From Stomorhina lunata (taxonomy: Eukaryota; Arthropoda; Insecta; Diptera; Rhiniidae), in contig OW121743.1 of NCBI GenBank assembly GCA_933228675.1, forward strand, positions 84,282,938 through 84,346,937: a DNA stretch of 64,000 nucleotides. Direction: 5' to 3'. The translations under genes were made by a program, and so were the position numbers. Under the pieces are notes generated by a model. It saw only the letters and a program-made list of their open reading frames with translations, was not told the origin of the DNA and did not search any database. This document shows positions 22,020 through 34,400 of this stretch, piece by piece (the first letter of the stretch is position 1; each line of letters starts with the position of its first letter).

Positions 22020-23556
22020 CATAGTTTTACGATCGTCGAGTAACGATGGTAAGATTTTGACTTTTTAGATTTTTTATAAATTTTTGAAAAATAAAAATTT
22101 TTCGATTTTGCCAAATTTTTTTTTACTTTTTATGTTAAAAACTCCACAACCGTTGACCATATGAAAATATTGTCTTATTAAGGCTTAAAGAAAATGTTGT
22201 GGTAAATTCGCTCGTGTTTTCAACGAATTTAGATAAGTTATTCCCAAGATATGATAAAATCAATGGAACGACCTCTGTGAAAATCCGTAATTTTAGAAAA
22301 AAAAAAAAAATAAGAAAAGTCGTATCGATAGAATTTTAAATTTTCAAAGTTTTACTATCGTCAAAAAATGATGGTATAATTTTTACTTTTTCGATTTTCT
22401 ATGAATTTTTGAAAAATAAAAATTTTTCGATTTTGCAAAAAAAAAATTTTTTTGTTATAAAATTAATGGAACGACCTCTGTGAAAATTCGTAATTTTAGA
22501 AAAAAATTGAAAAAAGTCATATCGATAGAATTTTAAATTTCCAAACTTTTACGACATTTTCGATTTTTTACGAATTTTTGAAAAATAAAAATTTTTCGAT
22601 TTTGCAATATTTTTTTTTACATTTTTATGTGAAAAACTCCACAACCGTTGACCATATGAAAAAAATGTCTTTTCAAGGCTAAAAGAAGATTTTATGGTTA
22701 ATCCGGCGGTGTTTCTTTCAGCGAATTTAGATAAGCCATACCCAAGATATAATCAAATCAATGGAACGACCTCTGTGAAAACACGTCATTTTAGAAAAAC
22801 TCGTATCGATAGAATTTTAAATTTTCATAGTTTCACGATCGTCGAGTAACGATGGTAAGATTTTGACTTTTTTGATTTTTTATGAATTTTTTAAAAATAA
22901 AAATTTTAGATTTTGCAAATAAGTATTATTTTATGTGAAAAACTCCACAACTGTTGACCATATGAAAAATTGTCTTATCAAGGCTTAAATAAAATTTTGT
23001 GGTAAATCCGTCGGTGTTTCTTTCAACGAATTAAATAAGCGATTCCCAAGATATGATAAAATCAATGAAACGATCTCTGTGAAAATCCGTAATTTTAGAA
23101 AAAAAAATTTTTAAAAAGTCGTATAGATACAATTTTAAATTTTCAAGTTTTACGATCATCGGGTAACGATGGTAAGATTTTGACTTTTTCGATTTTTTAT
23201 GAATTTTTGAAAAATAAAATTTTTTTGATTTTACAAAAAAAAAATTTTTTTAATTTTTATATGAAAAACTTCACATCCGTTGACTATATGAAAAAATTGT
23301 CTTATTAAGGCTTCAAGAGTAATGTTTTTGACTTTTTTGATTTTTTATGAATTTTTTAAAAATAAAATTTTTTCGATTTGTGAAAAACTCCACAACCGTT
23401 GATCATATGAAAAAATTGTTTTATTAAGGCTCAAAGAATTTTATAGTTAATCCGCCTGTGTTTATTTCAACTAATTTAGATAAGCCATTCCTAAGATATG
23501 ATAAATTTAATGGAACGACCTCAGTGAAAATCCGTAATTTTAGAAAAAAATTAAAA
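22020..23556 (+). repeat. ~310-bp tandem repeat, about five diverged copies
   Basis: Landmarks recur in order: ACGATCGTCGAGTAACGATGG (near 22029, 22838, 23151, with degraded forms at 22360 and 22550), CTCCACAACCGTTGACCATATG (near 22142, 22628, 22942, 23270, 23388) and CAATGGAACGACCTCTGTG (near 22261, 22464, 22759; variants at 23066 and 23507). Spacing ranges from about 170 to 330 bp, so several copies carry deletions. It directly abuts the reverse-strand helentron. A single reverse copy lies at 57.7-58.0 kb and a diverged piece at 28.04-28.11 kb. No coding function is seen. Confidence 0.85.
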
Positions 23557-24095
23557 ACAACAAATAAGAATGCGCTATAGTCGGTCAAGCCCGACAATAC
23601 GATACCCTTCACCACTAAGGTCGAACGTGTTCTTTTTTCATGTATAAAGATATTTAATATTTGCTAAATTTTACCATCATAGAAATATTTTCTCAAAACT
23701 TAAGCTGTTTCCGTCATTTGGACTTATATGAGAGCAAGGGTCAAATGTAGACCGATTATCTTGAAATTTGACAAATTGATTACAGTATTTACAAGAATTA
23801 TGTATGCAAAATATTAACTCAAAATTCTCATTATCTTCAGATTTACGAGTGTTTTAGTTTGTATGGGAGCTATGGTCAAATGTGGACCGATTTTAACGGA
23901 ATTTGGTACAGTGATTTAAGTTTACATAAGCAGTATTTGATTTAAATTGCATGAAAAAATATTGATATTTGAGGCCAATATATCAATTCCGGGAAGTGGG
24001 ACCTATGGGAGGTACCATAAATAATGAACCGATTTGGTCCTATTGTCAAAAAAATGCGTTACATACATCAGCACAAACTTTCCACCTAGGGTTTA
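23557..24095 (-). mobile_element. DINE-1/helentron-like element, near full length
   Basis: Read on the reverse strand, it begins with a decayed 5' end (CCACCT... AAGTTTGTGCTGATGTATGTAACGC, 24050-24095). It runs through the interior landmarks ACCTCCCATAGGTCCCACTTCC and ACCATAGCTCCCATACAAAC, and ends with GTGGTGAAGGGTATCGTAT, the hairpin GTCGGGCTTGACCGAC (23580-23596) and an ATTTGTTGTT terminus. The 5' subterminal GGGTATATTGGA segment is deleted. The 3' part matches the fragment at 2600-2732 very closely, so the two belong to one subfamily. It is non-coding. It sits at the edge of the ~310-bp array and may have inserted into it. Confidence 0.8.
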
Positions 24096-26576
24096 CTGTG
24101 ATTTTATATGAAAAATAAAAATTTTCTTTTTTTTCGAAATTGTCCCTTTTAGCACCAAGCCACAGAGGTATGTACTGTGATGTACACTTTTTACATTTTC
24201 TTCATTGGGCTACTTTAGATCTTATACTCCAACGATTAGTCTTAAAACTTTATTGTTTGTTAGAACATGTTTCCAACAAATAGACACACATACATATACA
24301 TACCCAAAAATTAGTGAGTAAAAAGAGGAACAATAACAACTACAACAAACTGCAAATGAACACCTCGAGCATTTGCAAACAATTCGTCGTCTATTTGTAG
24401 AAATAGTTTGTGAACGGAAACATTTACATTTTGTAACAAACTGACAACAAAGCCAAAAAAACATCTAAAAAAGAACAAAAAGATAATAATGTTAAAAATA
24501 CACAGAAAATTATCATTAGATAAAGGAAAACAGTGGGGTCATAATAATGAATAAGAATTAGTTAAGATTATCAGATGATATATGAAATTCTAATAATAAT
24601 TAAAAATTAAAAATTTTGACATATTCACAAAACTGTTTGTTAAATTGTGTACTTGACTAAGCTGATACTTAATTGAAAATTTACATGAAAAATATTTTAA
24701 AATCTTTCTCTTCAAATCTACCTACTGTAAATTCATTGAATATTGTTAATATATTTTACTTTAAACCTAATATAAATGCATTTTTAGTACCAACATTTTT
24801 TAAAACAAAAACATCTGAAAACAATTCGAAAAAAACTAGAGAAAAAAAACACAGAAACCAACATGTCTCTTTGGAATTGAAACACATTTTTCTAAAATAG
24901 GAGACACATCATGCATTTGGATGCCAAATACAAGTTAGTTTACATACAAATTTCTAATATATTTTAACAATTATGGATAGGGAAATAGCAAAGATTTTAT
25001 TTCCGGTACTTTAAATGATAAGTAATAACATTTAATATTAAAATTATAACATTTAATATTAGAACTGTTAAATTTGCCATTTGGCTGTTAAATTTCTCTG
25101 TTATGTTAATAATGCATACAAATTTCTCTGTTAATATCAATAATGTTATAAAAGTGTAGCATACCTTTGGGATCATAGTTTAAAAAGATAAAAACTTCAA
25201 ATAACACTGGTTAACAGCCATAATTACATTCAAGTTAAACTACTGGGGTATTCACAGTCTCTTATTTATTCATATTGCCATAAGTCCGAATTTCAAAAAA
25301 TCTTGAAAGTTTTAAATTTTGAATTTTAAAACATAATTTTTTTTAAATCGAAAATATAGAAGAAAACATTGTATTATTTTACGATTTTTTTTTATTTGAA
25401 AGTTTAAATACAAAATTTAAACCTGTTTTAAAATAATGACTTATGCCAATATAACTAGATAAGACCTCTTGTGTATACCCTATAAAATTGCTTCTGTTCT
25501 GGTCTCCTAAGTATAAAAAGACTAGAATTTTTTTTATCGAAGTTTGTTTTCTAAAAAGGGTATAGTTATTAGGCTTCGTATGAGAGAAATTTTTTTCTTT
25601 TGGTTTTTGGATATCATACTTTTTTAAAAGGTTTTACGCGAGATAAAAACAATGGCGTAATTTTTTTCCCCGAATTACAAGTGTTTCCCCTGCCTTTTTG
25701 AAGGGAAAAACGCTGTTTTTGAGCATGATTTTATACTACGCGGAAATAGCTTTAAATAGTTGATTTTTTTTTTATAATTAAATTCTACGGAAAATTTTAG
25801 CATGATTGAGACTAATTTTCCTCTTTTAGAATGCATCCTCTAATTGACGGACATCACGTAAAATTAACTTTTCTGAATTTTTTTTTTATTTTTTATACTA
25901 ATGTATGCCGTCTGAAAATACATTCTTTACTAAAAAGAAATGCATTGGAAAAAAAATTTTATCATTATCCGTTAAATTTTAATGCTAAATTGAAGTTTTG
26001 ATTATGTACTTGTTTATTTTCGCATATTTTCCCTAATATTTTTGAATGTATTATAAAGTGAGACATAAACCGGAATTTACTTAGAATTCCGCTGATTACA
26101 CCATGAATTCGGAACGATTAAATGAATTTTCCTCGAAGATGGCTGTTGAAATTATCTCACTTGAGGGCTTAAAAACTTTAAATAATTATGGAATAAATTT
26201 ATCTTTTATGTTTCGCAATGCTGCCGATTAGAGCTCCAACAAATGCTATTTAAATGCACTACAAATGGCGAAAAATATTCAATCAACAGCCATTTATACT
26301 TATGACAACTTTTTGGTCAAAATTCAAAAATTCAATTTATCATTAATATTCAACGATAAAGGGACCAAAACCCGGTTTTGGACTTTAGAGTGGATTTTGG
26401 TACCTTAAAGGGTTGTAGTTAAGATAAAATGTGTAAGATTTTTGATAAAAGTTTATTTATCCCATAAAAACGTACAAAACAAACTTGGGAAAATCGAACA
26501 AAGATAAGAAAAACTACTATTGTTTCACTGCCTTTGTAAAACTATGACTATTGTTTTAGTGGTGATTTTATTATGA
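24096..26576. other. AT-rich DNA, no gene recognised
   Basis: About 2.5 kb without repeat arrays. A reverse-strand frame at 24222-24464 is rich in Cys, but this comes from ACA/GTT-type triplets in the sequence and not from a recognisable domain. A tract at 24900-25160 has several near-repeats of TTTCTCTGTTA and AACATTTAATATTA. No splice-linked coding exons could be supported. Confidence 0.3.
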
Positions 26577-27205
26577 ACACGTAAAAGTGTTGCATTCGGC
26601 TGTGCCGAATTTTATATACCCACCATCAAATTGTGTTAAATTTAGTAACACATCCAAAAATTTAATTGTGCAAAAAAATGAGTGGCAAAAGCTGTCATAG
26701 TTTAAAATTTATTAGCATTTTACTGGCATTTTGGTGGTTTCACGCAAAATTTAACAAACTGCCTAATAGTTATTCTAATGGTTTTTGAGGAAAGTTTATA
26801 TGGGAGCTACAATCAAACGTGGACCCAAAAGTTTCAATAAAAACTTCTCTGCACCAAATTAAGATGTCACGTTTCTTAAATTTTGATTTAGTTTATTAGT
26901 ATTAAAGTGAACCGATTTCGCCCAATTTTAATACCAAACATAATCAAGAAAACAGAAATACTGTTGTTGCTCTAGCATGTTTCCGTAAGTTATATACGAA
27001 ATTGCTACAGTCAATTTTGAACCGATTTCGATACCAAAATTTTTCAAGAGAAATTTTCTTGCTAACTATTGTTGACATATCTTTTTTCGTTCATGCCTTC
27101 AACAGTCAGATAAACGGACATCATAAAAGTAAATATTTTATATATGAAAAAAAATCACCAAAGTTTTTCTTAAATCGATCAATAGTAGACTATAGCTCCC
27201 ATATT
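26577..27205 (-). mobile_element. Helentron-like element, second subfamily
   Basis: On the reverse strand the 3' end reads GGGTATATAAAATTCGGCAC, with a perfect hairpin ATTCGGC-A-CA-GCCGAAT-type stem (26594-26610), and then CAACACTTTTACGTG. This layout (subterminal GGGTATA, hairpin, CTTTT-containing terminus) matches the other helentron-like copies, but the hairpin sequence differs (TTCGGC against AGTCGG). The interior has the same kind of phrases (ATATGGGAGCTACAATCAAACGTGGACC, AACCGATTTCG). The 5' end cannot be placed. It lies just upstream of another helentron at 27278. Confidence 0.5.
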
Positions 27206-27277
27206 TGACCTTCTGTCAAAAGCCACTTAAAATTTACGAAAACGCTTCTAAGTCCTTAGATAAGGACAATCTTATTG

Positions 27278-27758
27278 TTATACCCTTCACCACCATAGGT
27301 GGAAAGGGTATATTGGATTTGTGCTGATGTTTGTAACGTATAGAAATATTGGTCTGAGACCCACCTTTTAGTATACCAATTCGACTTAGAATCACTCCCT
27401 GAGTTGTTTTAATGCTCGCTGGCTGGCCGGTTATCCATGTAAGCTTGTTATCACTGTACAGGTCGTAACTTTAAAGATAATTTATGCACAGGCTCATATT
27501 TTGCTCCAAGGACGATGCCTATACTTTTTACTACTAAAACTTTGCACAGATAATTATTTTGTATATATAAACCAATAACCAAAATTTGGTAACAATCGGT
27601 TCATATTTGATCCCAACTTCCATATAAGGACCTTAGCCGGAAATGACATAAATCTCGAAATTTTGAAAAACTTGTTAAATTGTTGGTTCATATTTGACCT
27701 TAGCAGTGAAGGGTATAATATAGTCGAGCTTGACCGACTATAACTTTTCTTAATTGTT
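27278..27758 (+). mobile_element. DINE-1/helentron-like element with both ends
   Basis: 5' end TATACCCTTCACCACCATAGG is followed by TGGAAAGGGTATATTGG and forms a hairpin with itself. Next come TTGTGCTGATGTTTGTAACG, GACCCACCTTTTAGTATACC, GACTTAGAATCACTC and a GCTGGCTGGCCGG block. The 3' end is CAGTGAAGGGTATAATATAG, the hairpin AGTCGAGCTTGACCGACT (27722-27739), then ATAACTTTTCTTAATTGTT. The 5' ACCCTTCAC and the 3' GTGAAGGGT are subterminal inverted repeats, as described for DINE-1/helentron elements. The order of blocks parallels Drosophila DINE-1 (TATACCC, a GTATACTAGATT-like block, a GTCCGTC-rich block). It is non-coding. Confidence 0.8.
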
Positions 27759-29257
27759 ATTTATTGTAAGTACAATTTTTGTGTAAAAAATTTCGAAAAA
27801 TCATTGGCTCTCACATAAGAGTCAATTACGGAAATGGCTTAGATACAAAATTGGCTATTTTTAATTTTTTGTTAATAGAATCTCTATTAATTCAAGGATT
27901 TTTTTTAAATATTTTATTTTTAAGATTCATAGTCTGAGGATCATGTATTAAAAATGTTACATTTTAACTATCTTCCGTTTTTTATAAATATAAAAAAAAT
28001 AAAGAACTATAATTTGAAAAAATAAAGAACTATGTTTTAAAGTGACTTCAAAAAACAAAATTGAACAAGCCGTTCCAAAGATATGACAAAGTCGATGGAC
28101 CAACCTTTTTAAAAATAAAAAAAAAATATGTAAAAAAAAATTGAATTAAAAAACCAAAATTCGACCATTTTATAATAATTATTAAAATAGTGCAATGTAA
28201 AGAAGAAAGTTAAATTTTGTTAGCCAGTGTTATACACTGTAATGACAGTCAGAATATATTATGCAATGCCTTAAGATATGCAATATATTTTGCTAGTTAT
28301 TTGAGCATAGGCACTATTAGATTAGCCTATGATTAAATAACAGAAAGATACAGGTGAACTCGAATAATGTTTAGTGTTCTTTTTTTTAACTTAACGTTCA
28401 TTTTTATGCTATTTTAATAGCCCTAACTGCTTTTAATAGCAAACCATACGTTCATTTAGCTGCTACATAAGAGAATTTGCTAGTTTGTATTAGTTAGTAT
28501 TTCTCTATGAGTAGGAAAGTATGTATGTCTGTCTATATGAATAGAAAATTCCCTTAACTACAATAACTAAAAATCTCCTGTTTACCTTCACAACTAATAT
28601 AAACAGACAATTTAGCATAAGCTTTTCCAGCACTAAAATCAACTGACATACCTACATACTTATGTACGTATATATTCACATACAAGGTACCTATTCTATG
28701 TTACTATGAATGTATGACTACCTCTACTATGTAAAAATTTCATACATTTATCCCTTAGACATTATCATTATTATTATTATCTATCTTCATTATCCCCTTT
28801 ATATCTACATTATCATTATCATTTAGTTTTAGAAAGATTTAGTAGCATCAACATCAGCCAGAGGAAAAGGAAGTATTATCGTCATTTTGAAAAATGTTGA
28901 TATTTTAATATGTGGCTTTTTGGAGCATAAAAGTGGTATTTTGTTGTGGTTTTTGTGGTTCACATTGTAATTAGGTCAAAGTTACTCATAGAACAAAAAT
29001 ACGAAAGAACTTGTGTCATTATTAGTGGAAAATGTTCATATAAAAATTTACATATGTATGTATAAAACGAATCTGGATGTATGTCTATTCATATTTACTT
29101 GTGTACCTTAATAAATTCCTGTTTTTCATATTTATCATTATAATTTTTAGTTTTTCAATTTTTGTGTAAATACAAAGTTTTGCATAAAAATGAATAAATA
29201 TGTATGAACATAGACAAATTAGAGCATTTTGGTAAATCCAGGCTAAAAGGTACCCAG
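27759..29257. other. AT-rich DNA with a small repeat fragment
   Basis: At 28040-28110 the sequence ACAAGCCGTTCCAAAGATATGAC and GTCGATGGACCAACCT is a diverged piece of the ~310-bp repeat. A short ATT/ATC microsatellite is at 28755-28825 (CATTATCATTATTATTATTATC). No gene is visible. Confidence 0.35.
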
Positions 29258-29534
29258 CAAAACTTTGGTAATGGCAAGTACTCTGATAACTGGTTACCTT
29301 GTAATGACTACAACATACCCTCCGAATAAATAATAAGTTATTACAGAAGTACTTATTTGTAATTAAGATGGTAATTTAAACTGAATGGTCCCGGTTCAAA
29401 TCACACCAAGGGCAACAATTTTTTTTTAAAGAGTCTTTTTAAATGATTTTTGAATTTTAAGAACTTAAATATTACCTTCTGTAAAAAAAAAAAATTTTGA
29501 TTATGTTTAACACCCATTAATATAGTGAGATAAC

Positions 29535-29774
29535 ATGTTCCGAGAGTTGTCCCATAAGATCGATAAAAATGGGTTAGGATTATGTGCTAGTAACCCTCTT
29601 TTGAAAAAAAAATGCTATGAAGAGGATAAAATTAGAATTAAAATGTCCCACCACCTAATGTTAGAGGAGGATGTCTGTAACTTCGATAGAAAGACCAAGT
29701 GGAGGAACATTTTTCAAAGCTTGGCCTATAAAATTAGAGAATATTCGCACAAGATCAAAACCATGAAATTCTAA
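29535..29774 (+). CDS. Unrecognised 79-codon ORF inside the inverted-end element
   Basis: A frame of 79 codons from ATG to TAA, with less AT-biased codon use than most frames in the window (GAG, CTG-type and GAC-type codons occur). The peptide is charged, with the blocks SHKIDKNGLGLCASNPLLKK, CYEEDKIRIKMSHHLMLEED and DRKTKWRNIFQSLAYKIRE. No signal peptide, membrane segment or zinc motif is present. I do not recognise a family. Its position between the inverted ends at 29273 and 30240 suggests it may be a leftover of a transposon-encoded protein. It could equally be a chance frame. Confidence 0.3.
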   Translation: MFRELSHKIDKNGLGLCASNPLLKKKCYEEDKIRIKMSHHLMLEEDVCNFDRKTKWRNIFQSLAYKIREYSHKIKTMKF

Positions 29775-30044
29775 AATAACTATAGGCCATAAGAGTCAAT
29801 CTTATGTAAAAACTTATACAAAAAAGAAGATTTAAATTGTTTAAGTTTTAAAATAATTGAAAAAAAAACTTCTTTATTGTTTATTAAATGCATTAAACAT
29901 TTATAAAAAATCGTTTAAAAATATTTTTCCAAAAATTTCAACAAAGCAAAAAAAGCAGGGAAAAACGAAGTTATTGTCACATGATTTTGGATCTAAAAAT
30001 AAAAATTGTTTATATTTATTATAAGCTGCTAAGCATTCAACATA

Positions 30045-30115
30045 TGAAGTACCTCAGTGGAAGAGTCTCTGCCTAGCAGTCGGAGGGTCTAGGTTCGAGC
30101 CCCCATGGGGTCATA
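30045..30115 (+). ncRNA. tRNA-like sequence (SINE-type or tRNA pseudogene)
   Basis: ACCTCAGTGGAAGAGT resembles an A box/D arm. CTCTG-CCTAGCAGT-CGGAG can form an anticodon-type stem. GGTTCGAGCCC (30092-30102) is a good B box. The T-arm stem does not pair and no proper acceptor stem is seen, so this is not a functional tRNA. It is followed by AACAAAAACTTTTTG. A second B-box-like word, GGTTCAAATC, is at 29393-29402. An old tRNA-derived SINE is the likeliest source. Confidence 0.5.
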
Positions 30116-30255
30116 ACAAAAACTTTTTGAATTTCGTTTCAAAATATATATTTTTAAATACAACAACAAAAAAGTTTTTGTTGTTGTTTTCCAATTGCTT
30201 ACCCAAGTCATTACTTTTCTGCAATTGGTAAGTACTTGCCTCCAATGACATCCCC

Positions 30256-31489
30256 ATGTTAATGTAATGACTTAAACCGTAAATGAGTAAGTAGTTCGTG
30301 GTTAATAGTTTAGCTGTTTAACTCATTATTTGGTAATGAACAGTTTTACTTCTCTTGAATCTCTTGGAGTTGATATGCTTGATTTTAGTTTGTCCTTTTT
30401 CTCATGTATCTAACCAGATATTTCATTTTATTATTATAAATAAGAGTGGAATTATTAAAGCAATATGTTTGTAATACAAATTCTGGGTAAATTTTAGTTC
30501 TATTTAAAAATTTTATACATAAAAGCACGAGCAGCTAAATAGAGTTCATTGTTGTTCATGGCTCATCGTTATTATCATAATGATGAATATGATCATCATT
30601 GTAATTAACCTAGAATGAACCTATTTATAGGCAAATGAAGTAATATGTTTAATATAGTATCTAAAAACTATGTGGCTTTAATTGGGTTCATTTACCTAAA
30701 ATTCATTTACCTGAAAGTAATTACATATAAAAATTTATTAAAGTACATACATATTTAAAAAATCAATTTGTTTATAGTAATTTTGTACCACTAAAATATT
30801 CTTAATAAGGATATAAATCCTTTTAAATGAATTGAAATTAGTTCATTATTTTGAAAAATTTTAAAATTCACTAAAAACATAAAAATAGTACACCTGTAGC
30901 AACGAAGAGTAGGGTATTTAAAGTATGGATTGACTGCATTTAAAATTTTGTTATTTTTTTATATAAACATCTTTGTTTTAATATTAGACTCAAAACTCTA
31001 TCTAATTAGTATTAGTATTAGTATACAAAATTAGTTTATTATACATACATATCTAATAAAAGCGGAAGCTCTAAATTTTTCTGATAGTTAACTTATCATT
31101 TATGCGTATACTAATGATAAGAATTCAATTTGAAAATTTAAGAACGATTTTTGTAGTCACATCATTATAGGTATTTACATATATTTTTGTATATTAGAGT
31201 GACTTCTTGATATATAAGGGAAAACATTTTTTTGAAAGTGTTTTGGTTATTCAACTAATTTCAACTAAAAATAATTAATTTTTACACGAAATGGATAATG
31301 TAATATTAGAGAGAACTAACACAGCTTTATTTCAAGTATTGAAAAACAAAAATCTATTAAGTAGTTTTGGAGTTATTCCAAATTTCCCCAAAAAATGCAT
31401 GTCATTGAAAACGCGCCTTAGGATATGCAACAAACATTTGCTCTGTAAATAAAGAACTTCTAAAGTCAGCTATGATTTATTATTTAAAG
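30256..31489. other. AT-rich DNA, no gene recognised
   Basis: No array, element end or coding frame is evident. There is a small ATTAGT repeat near 31005-31025 and a TCATTATGATGA-type tract near 30570-30600. Confidence 0.3.
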
Positions 31490-34400
31490 GAAAAAATTTC
31501 ATAATAAATTTTGTTCTATACGAATAATAAAATTTTTTCAATAGAAAAATTTTATAATTAAATTTTTTCTATAGAAAAAGTTTTATAATTAAATTTTTTC
31601 TATAGAAAAAATTTCTTAATTAAATTTTTTCTAAAGAAATTTTTCTTCCATTTTTCATTTTAAAATTTGTTCCAAAGAAAAATGTTCATTATTCAATTTT
31701 TTCTGAAGAAACATTTTCATTATTAATTTTTTTTTTTTCTAAAGAAACATTTTCATTATTAAATTTTTTCTAAAGAAACATTTTCATTAAAAATTTTTTT
31801 TTAAAGAAAAATTTTCATAATAAATTTTTTTTTTTTTTTCTATAAAAAAATTATTTCTATGGAAAAATTTTTATAATAAAATTTTTTCACTAGAAAAATT
31901 TTCATAATAAAATTTTTCTATAGAAAAATTTTCATAATAAAATTTTTCTATTCAAAAATGTTCATAATAAAATTTTTCTATAGAAAAATGTTCATAAAAA
32001 AAATTTTCTATAGAAAAATTTTCATAATAAAATTTTTCTATAGAAAAATTTTCATAATAAAATTTTTCTATAGAAAAATTTTCATAATAAAATTTTTCTA
32101 TGGAAAATTTTTCATAATAAAATTTTTCTATAGAAAAATTTTCATAATAAAATTTTTTCTATAGAAAAATTTTCATAATAAAATTTTTCTATAGAAAAAT
32201 TTTCATAATAAAATTTTTCTATAGAAAAATTTTCATAATAAAATTTTTCTATAGAAAAATTTTCATAATAAAATTTTTCTATAGAAAAATTTTCATAATA
32301 AAATTTTTCTATAGAAAAATTTTTATAATAATATTTTTCTATAGAAAAATTTTCAATATAAAATTTTTCTATAGAAAAATTTTCATAATAATATTTTTCT
32401 ATCGAAAAATTTTCATAATAAAATTTTTCTATAGAAAAATTTTCATAATAAAATTTTTCTATAGAAAAATTTTCATAATAAAATTTTTCTATAGAAAAAT
32501 TTTCATAATAATATTTTTCTATAGAAAAATTTTTATAATAAAATATTTCTATAGAAAAATTTTCATAATAATATTTTTCTATAGAAAAATTTTCATTATA
32601 AAATTTTTCTATAGAAAAATTTTCATAATAATATTTTTCTATCGAAAAATTTTCATAATAATGTTTTTCTATAGAAAACTGTTCATAATATAATTTTGTC
32701 ATAATAAAATTTTGTTTTTCTATAGAAAAATTTTTATAATGAAAATGTTTCTTTAGAAAAATTTTTATTATAAAAACTTTTCTATTGAAAAATTTTCATT
32801 ATAAAAATTTTCCTAAAGAAAAATATTTCTATAGAAAAATTTTCATTTAAAAATTTAACATTTTTTCTATAAAAAAAATTAAATTATAGAAAAATTTTTA
32901 TTATGAAATTTTTTCTATAGAAAAATTTTCATTACAAGATGTTTTTTTTTATAGAAAAATATTCATAATAAAATTTTTCTATAGAAAAATTTTCAATAGA
33001 AAAATTTTCATAATAAAATTTTTCTTTAGAAAAATTTTCAATAAAAAAATTTTCATAAAAAAATTTTTCTATAGAAAAATTTCCATAATAAAATTTTTCT
33101 ATAGAAAAATTTTCATAATAAAATTTTTGTATAGAAAAATTTTCATAATGAAATTTTTCTATTGAAAAATTTTCATAATAATATTTTTCTATAGAAAAAT
33201 TTCCATAATAAAATTTTTCTATAAAAAAATTTTCATAATAAAATTTTTCTATAGAAAAATTTCCATAAGAAAATTTTTCTACAGAAAAATTTTCATAATA
33301 AAATTTTTCCATAGAAAAAAAATTAAAATTTTGTTTTTCTAAAGAAAAATTAATAATAAAATTTTTCTATAGAAAAATTTTCATAATAAAATTTTTCTAT
33401 AGAAAAATTTTCAATATAAAATTTTTCTATAGAAAAATTTTCATAATTATATTTTTCTATAGAAAAATTATCATAATAATGTTTTTCTATAGAAAAATTT
33501 TCATAATAAAATTTTGTCATAATAAAATTTTGTTTTTCTATAGAAAAATTTTTATAATGAAAATGTTTCTATAGAAAAATTTTTGTTATAAAAACTTTTC
33601 TATAGAAAAATTTTCATTATAAAAATTTTTCTAAAGAAAAGTATTTCTATAGAAAAATTTTCATTTAAAAATTTAAGATTTTTTCTATAGAAAAATTAAA
33701 TTATAAAAAAATGTTTATTATGAAATTTTTTCTATAGAAAAAATTTCATTACAAGATTTTTTCTATGAAAAATTTTCATTACAATTGCTTTTTTTTATAG
33801 AAAAATTTTCATTATAAAATTTTTTCTATTAAAAATTTTTCATTATATAATTTCTCCAATAAAAAATTTTCATTCATACTTTTTGTTTTTGCTATAGAAA
33901 AATTTTTATTATAAACTTCTTTCTATACAAAAATTTTTATTGTAGAATTTTTTCTATAGAAAAATTTTTATAGTAGAATTTTTTCTATAGAAAAATTTTC
34001 ATTACAGAATTTTTTCTTTATAAAAATTATAGAAAAATGTTCATCATAAAATTTCTTCTATAAAAAAATTTTCATTATAAAATTGCTTATATAAAAATAT
34101 TATGGAAAAATTTTCATCTTAATATTTTTTCTTTAGAAAAATTTTTATTATTAAATTTTTTCTACAAAAAAATTATAGAAAAATTTTCATCATAAAATTT
34201 TTTCTATAGAGAAATTTTCATTATAAAATTATTTCTATAAAAAAATTATAGAAAAATTTTGATATGATATGATTTCTCTAAAATAAATATAGAAAAATTT
34301 CCACCATAAAATTTTTTCTATAGAAAAATTTTCACCATAAAATTTTTTCTATAGAAAAATTTTCATTATAAAATTTTTTCTACAGAAAAATTTCCATTAA

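Larger units (their letters stand above)
29258..30255. mobile_element. Candidate ~1-kb element with inverted ends
   Basis: The left end has GGCAAGTACT (29273-29282), 18 bp, then GTAATGACT (29301-29309). The right end, read in reverse, has GGCAAGTACT (30240-30231), 16 bp, then GTAATGACT (30214-30206). The paired words in the same order and near-equal spacing indicate degenerate terminal inverted repeats of about 37 bp enclosing ~970 bp. The exact edges and target duplication are unclear. Inside are a 79-codon frame and a tRNA-like stretch. The family is not recognised. Confidence 0.45.

Noticed and set aside
24222..24464. Cysteine-rich 80-codon reverse-strand ORF
   Set aside because: The cysteines come from ACA/GCA triplets in a CAACAA-like tract. 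Spacing is irregular, there is no signal peptide pattern with a proper cleavage site, and no splice support.
30045..30115. Functional tRNA gene
   Set aside because: The A- and B-box-like words are present, but the T-arm and acceptor stem do not pair.
32142..32702. 186-codon reverse-strand ORF with a decapeptide repeat
   Set aside because: The repeat unit is 30 bp, so any frame free of stops in one unit stays open through the array. A forward frame is open as well, and no start context, splice site or domain supports a gene.
32932..33312. 126-codon reverse-strand ORF
   Set aside because: Same reason: a by-product of the 30-bp minisatellite.
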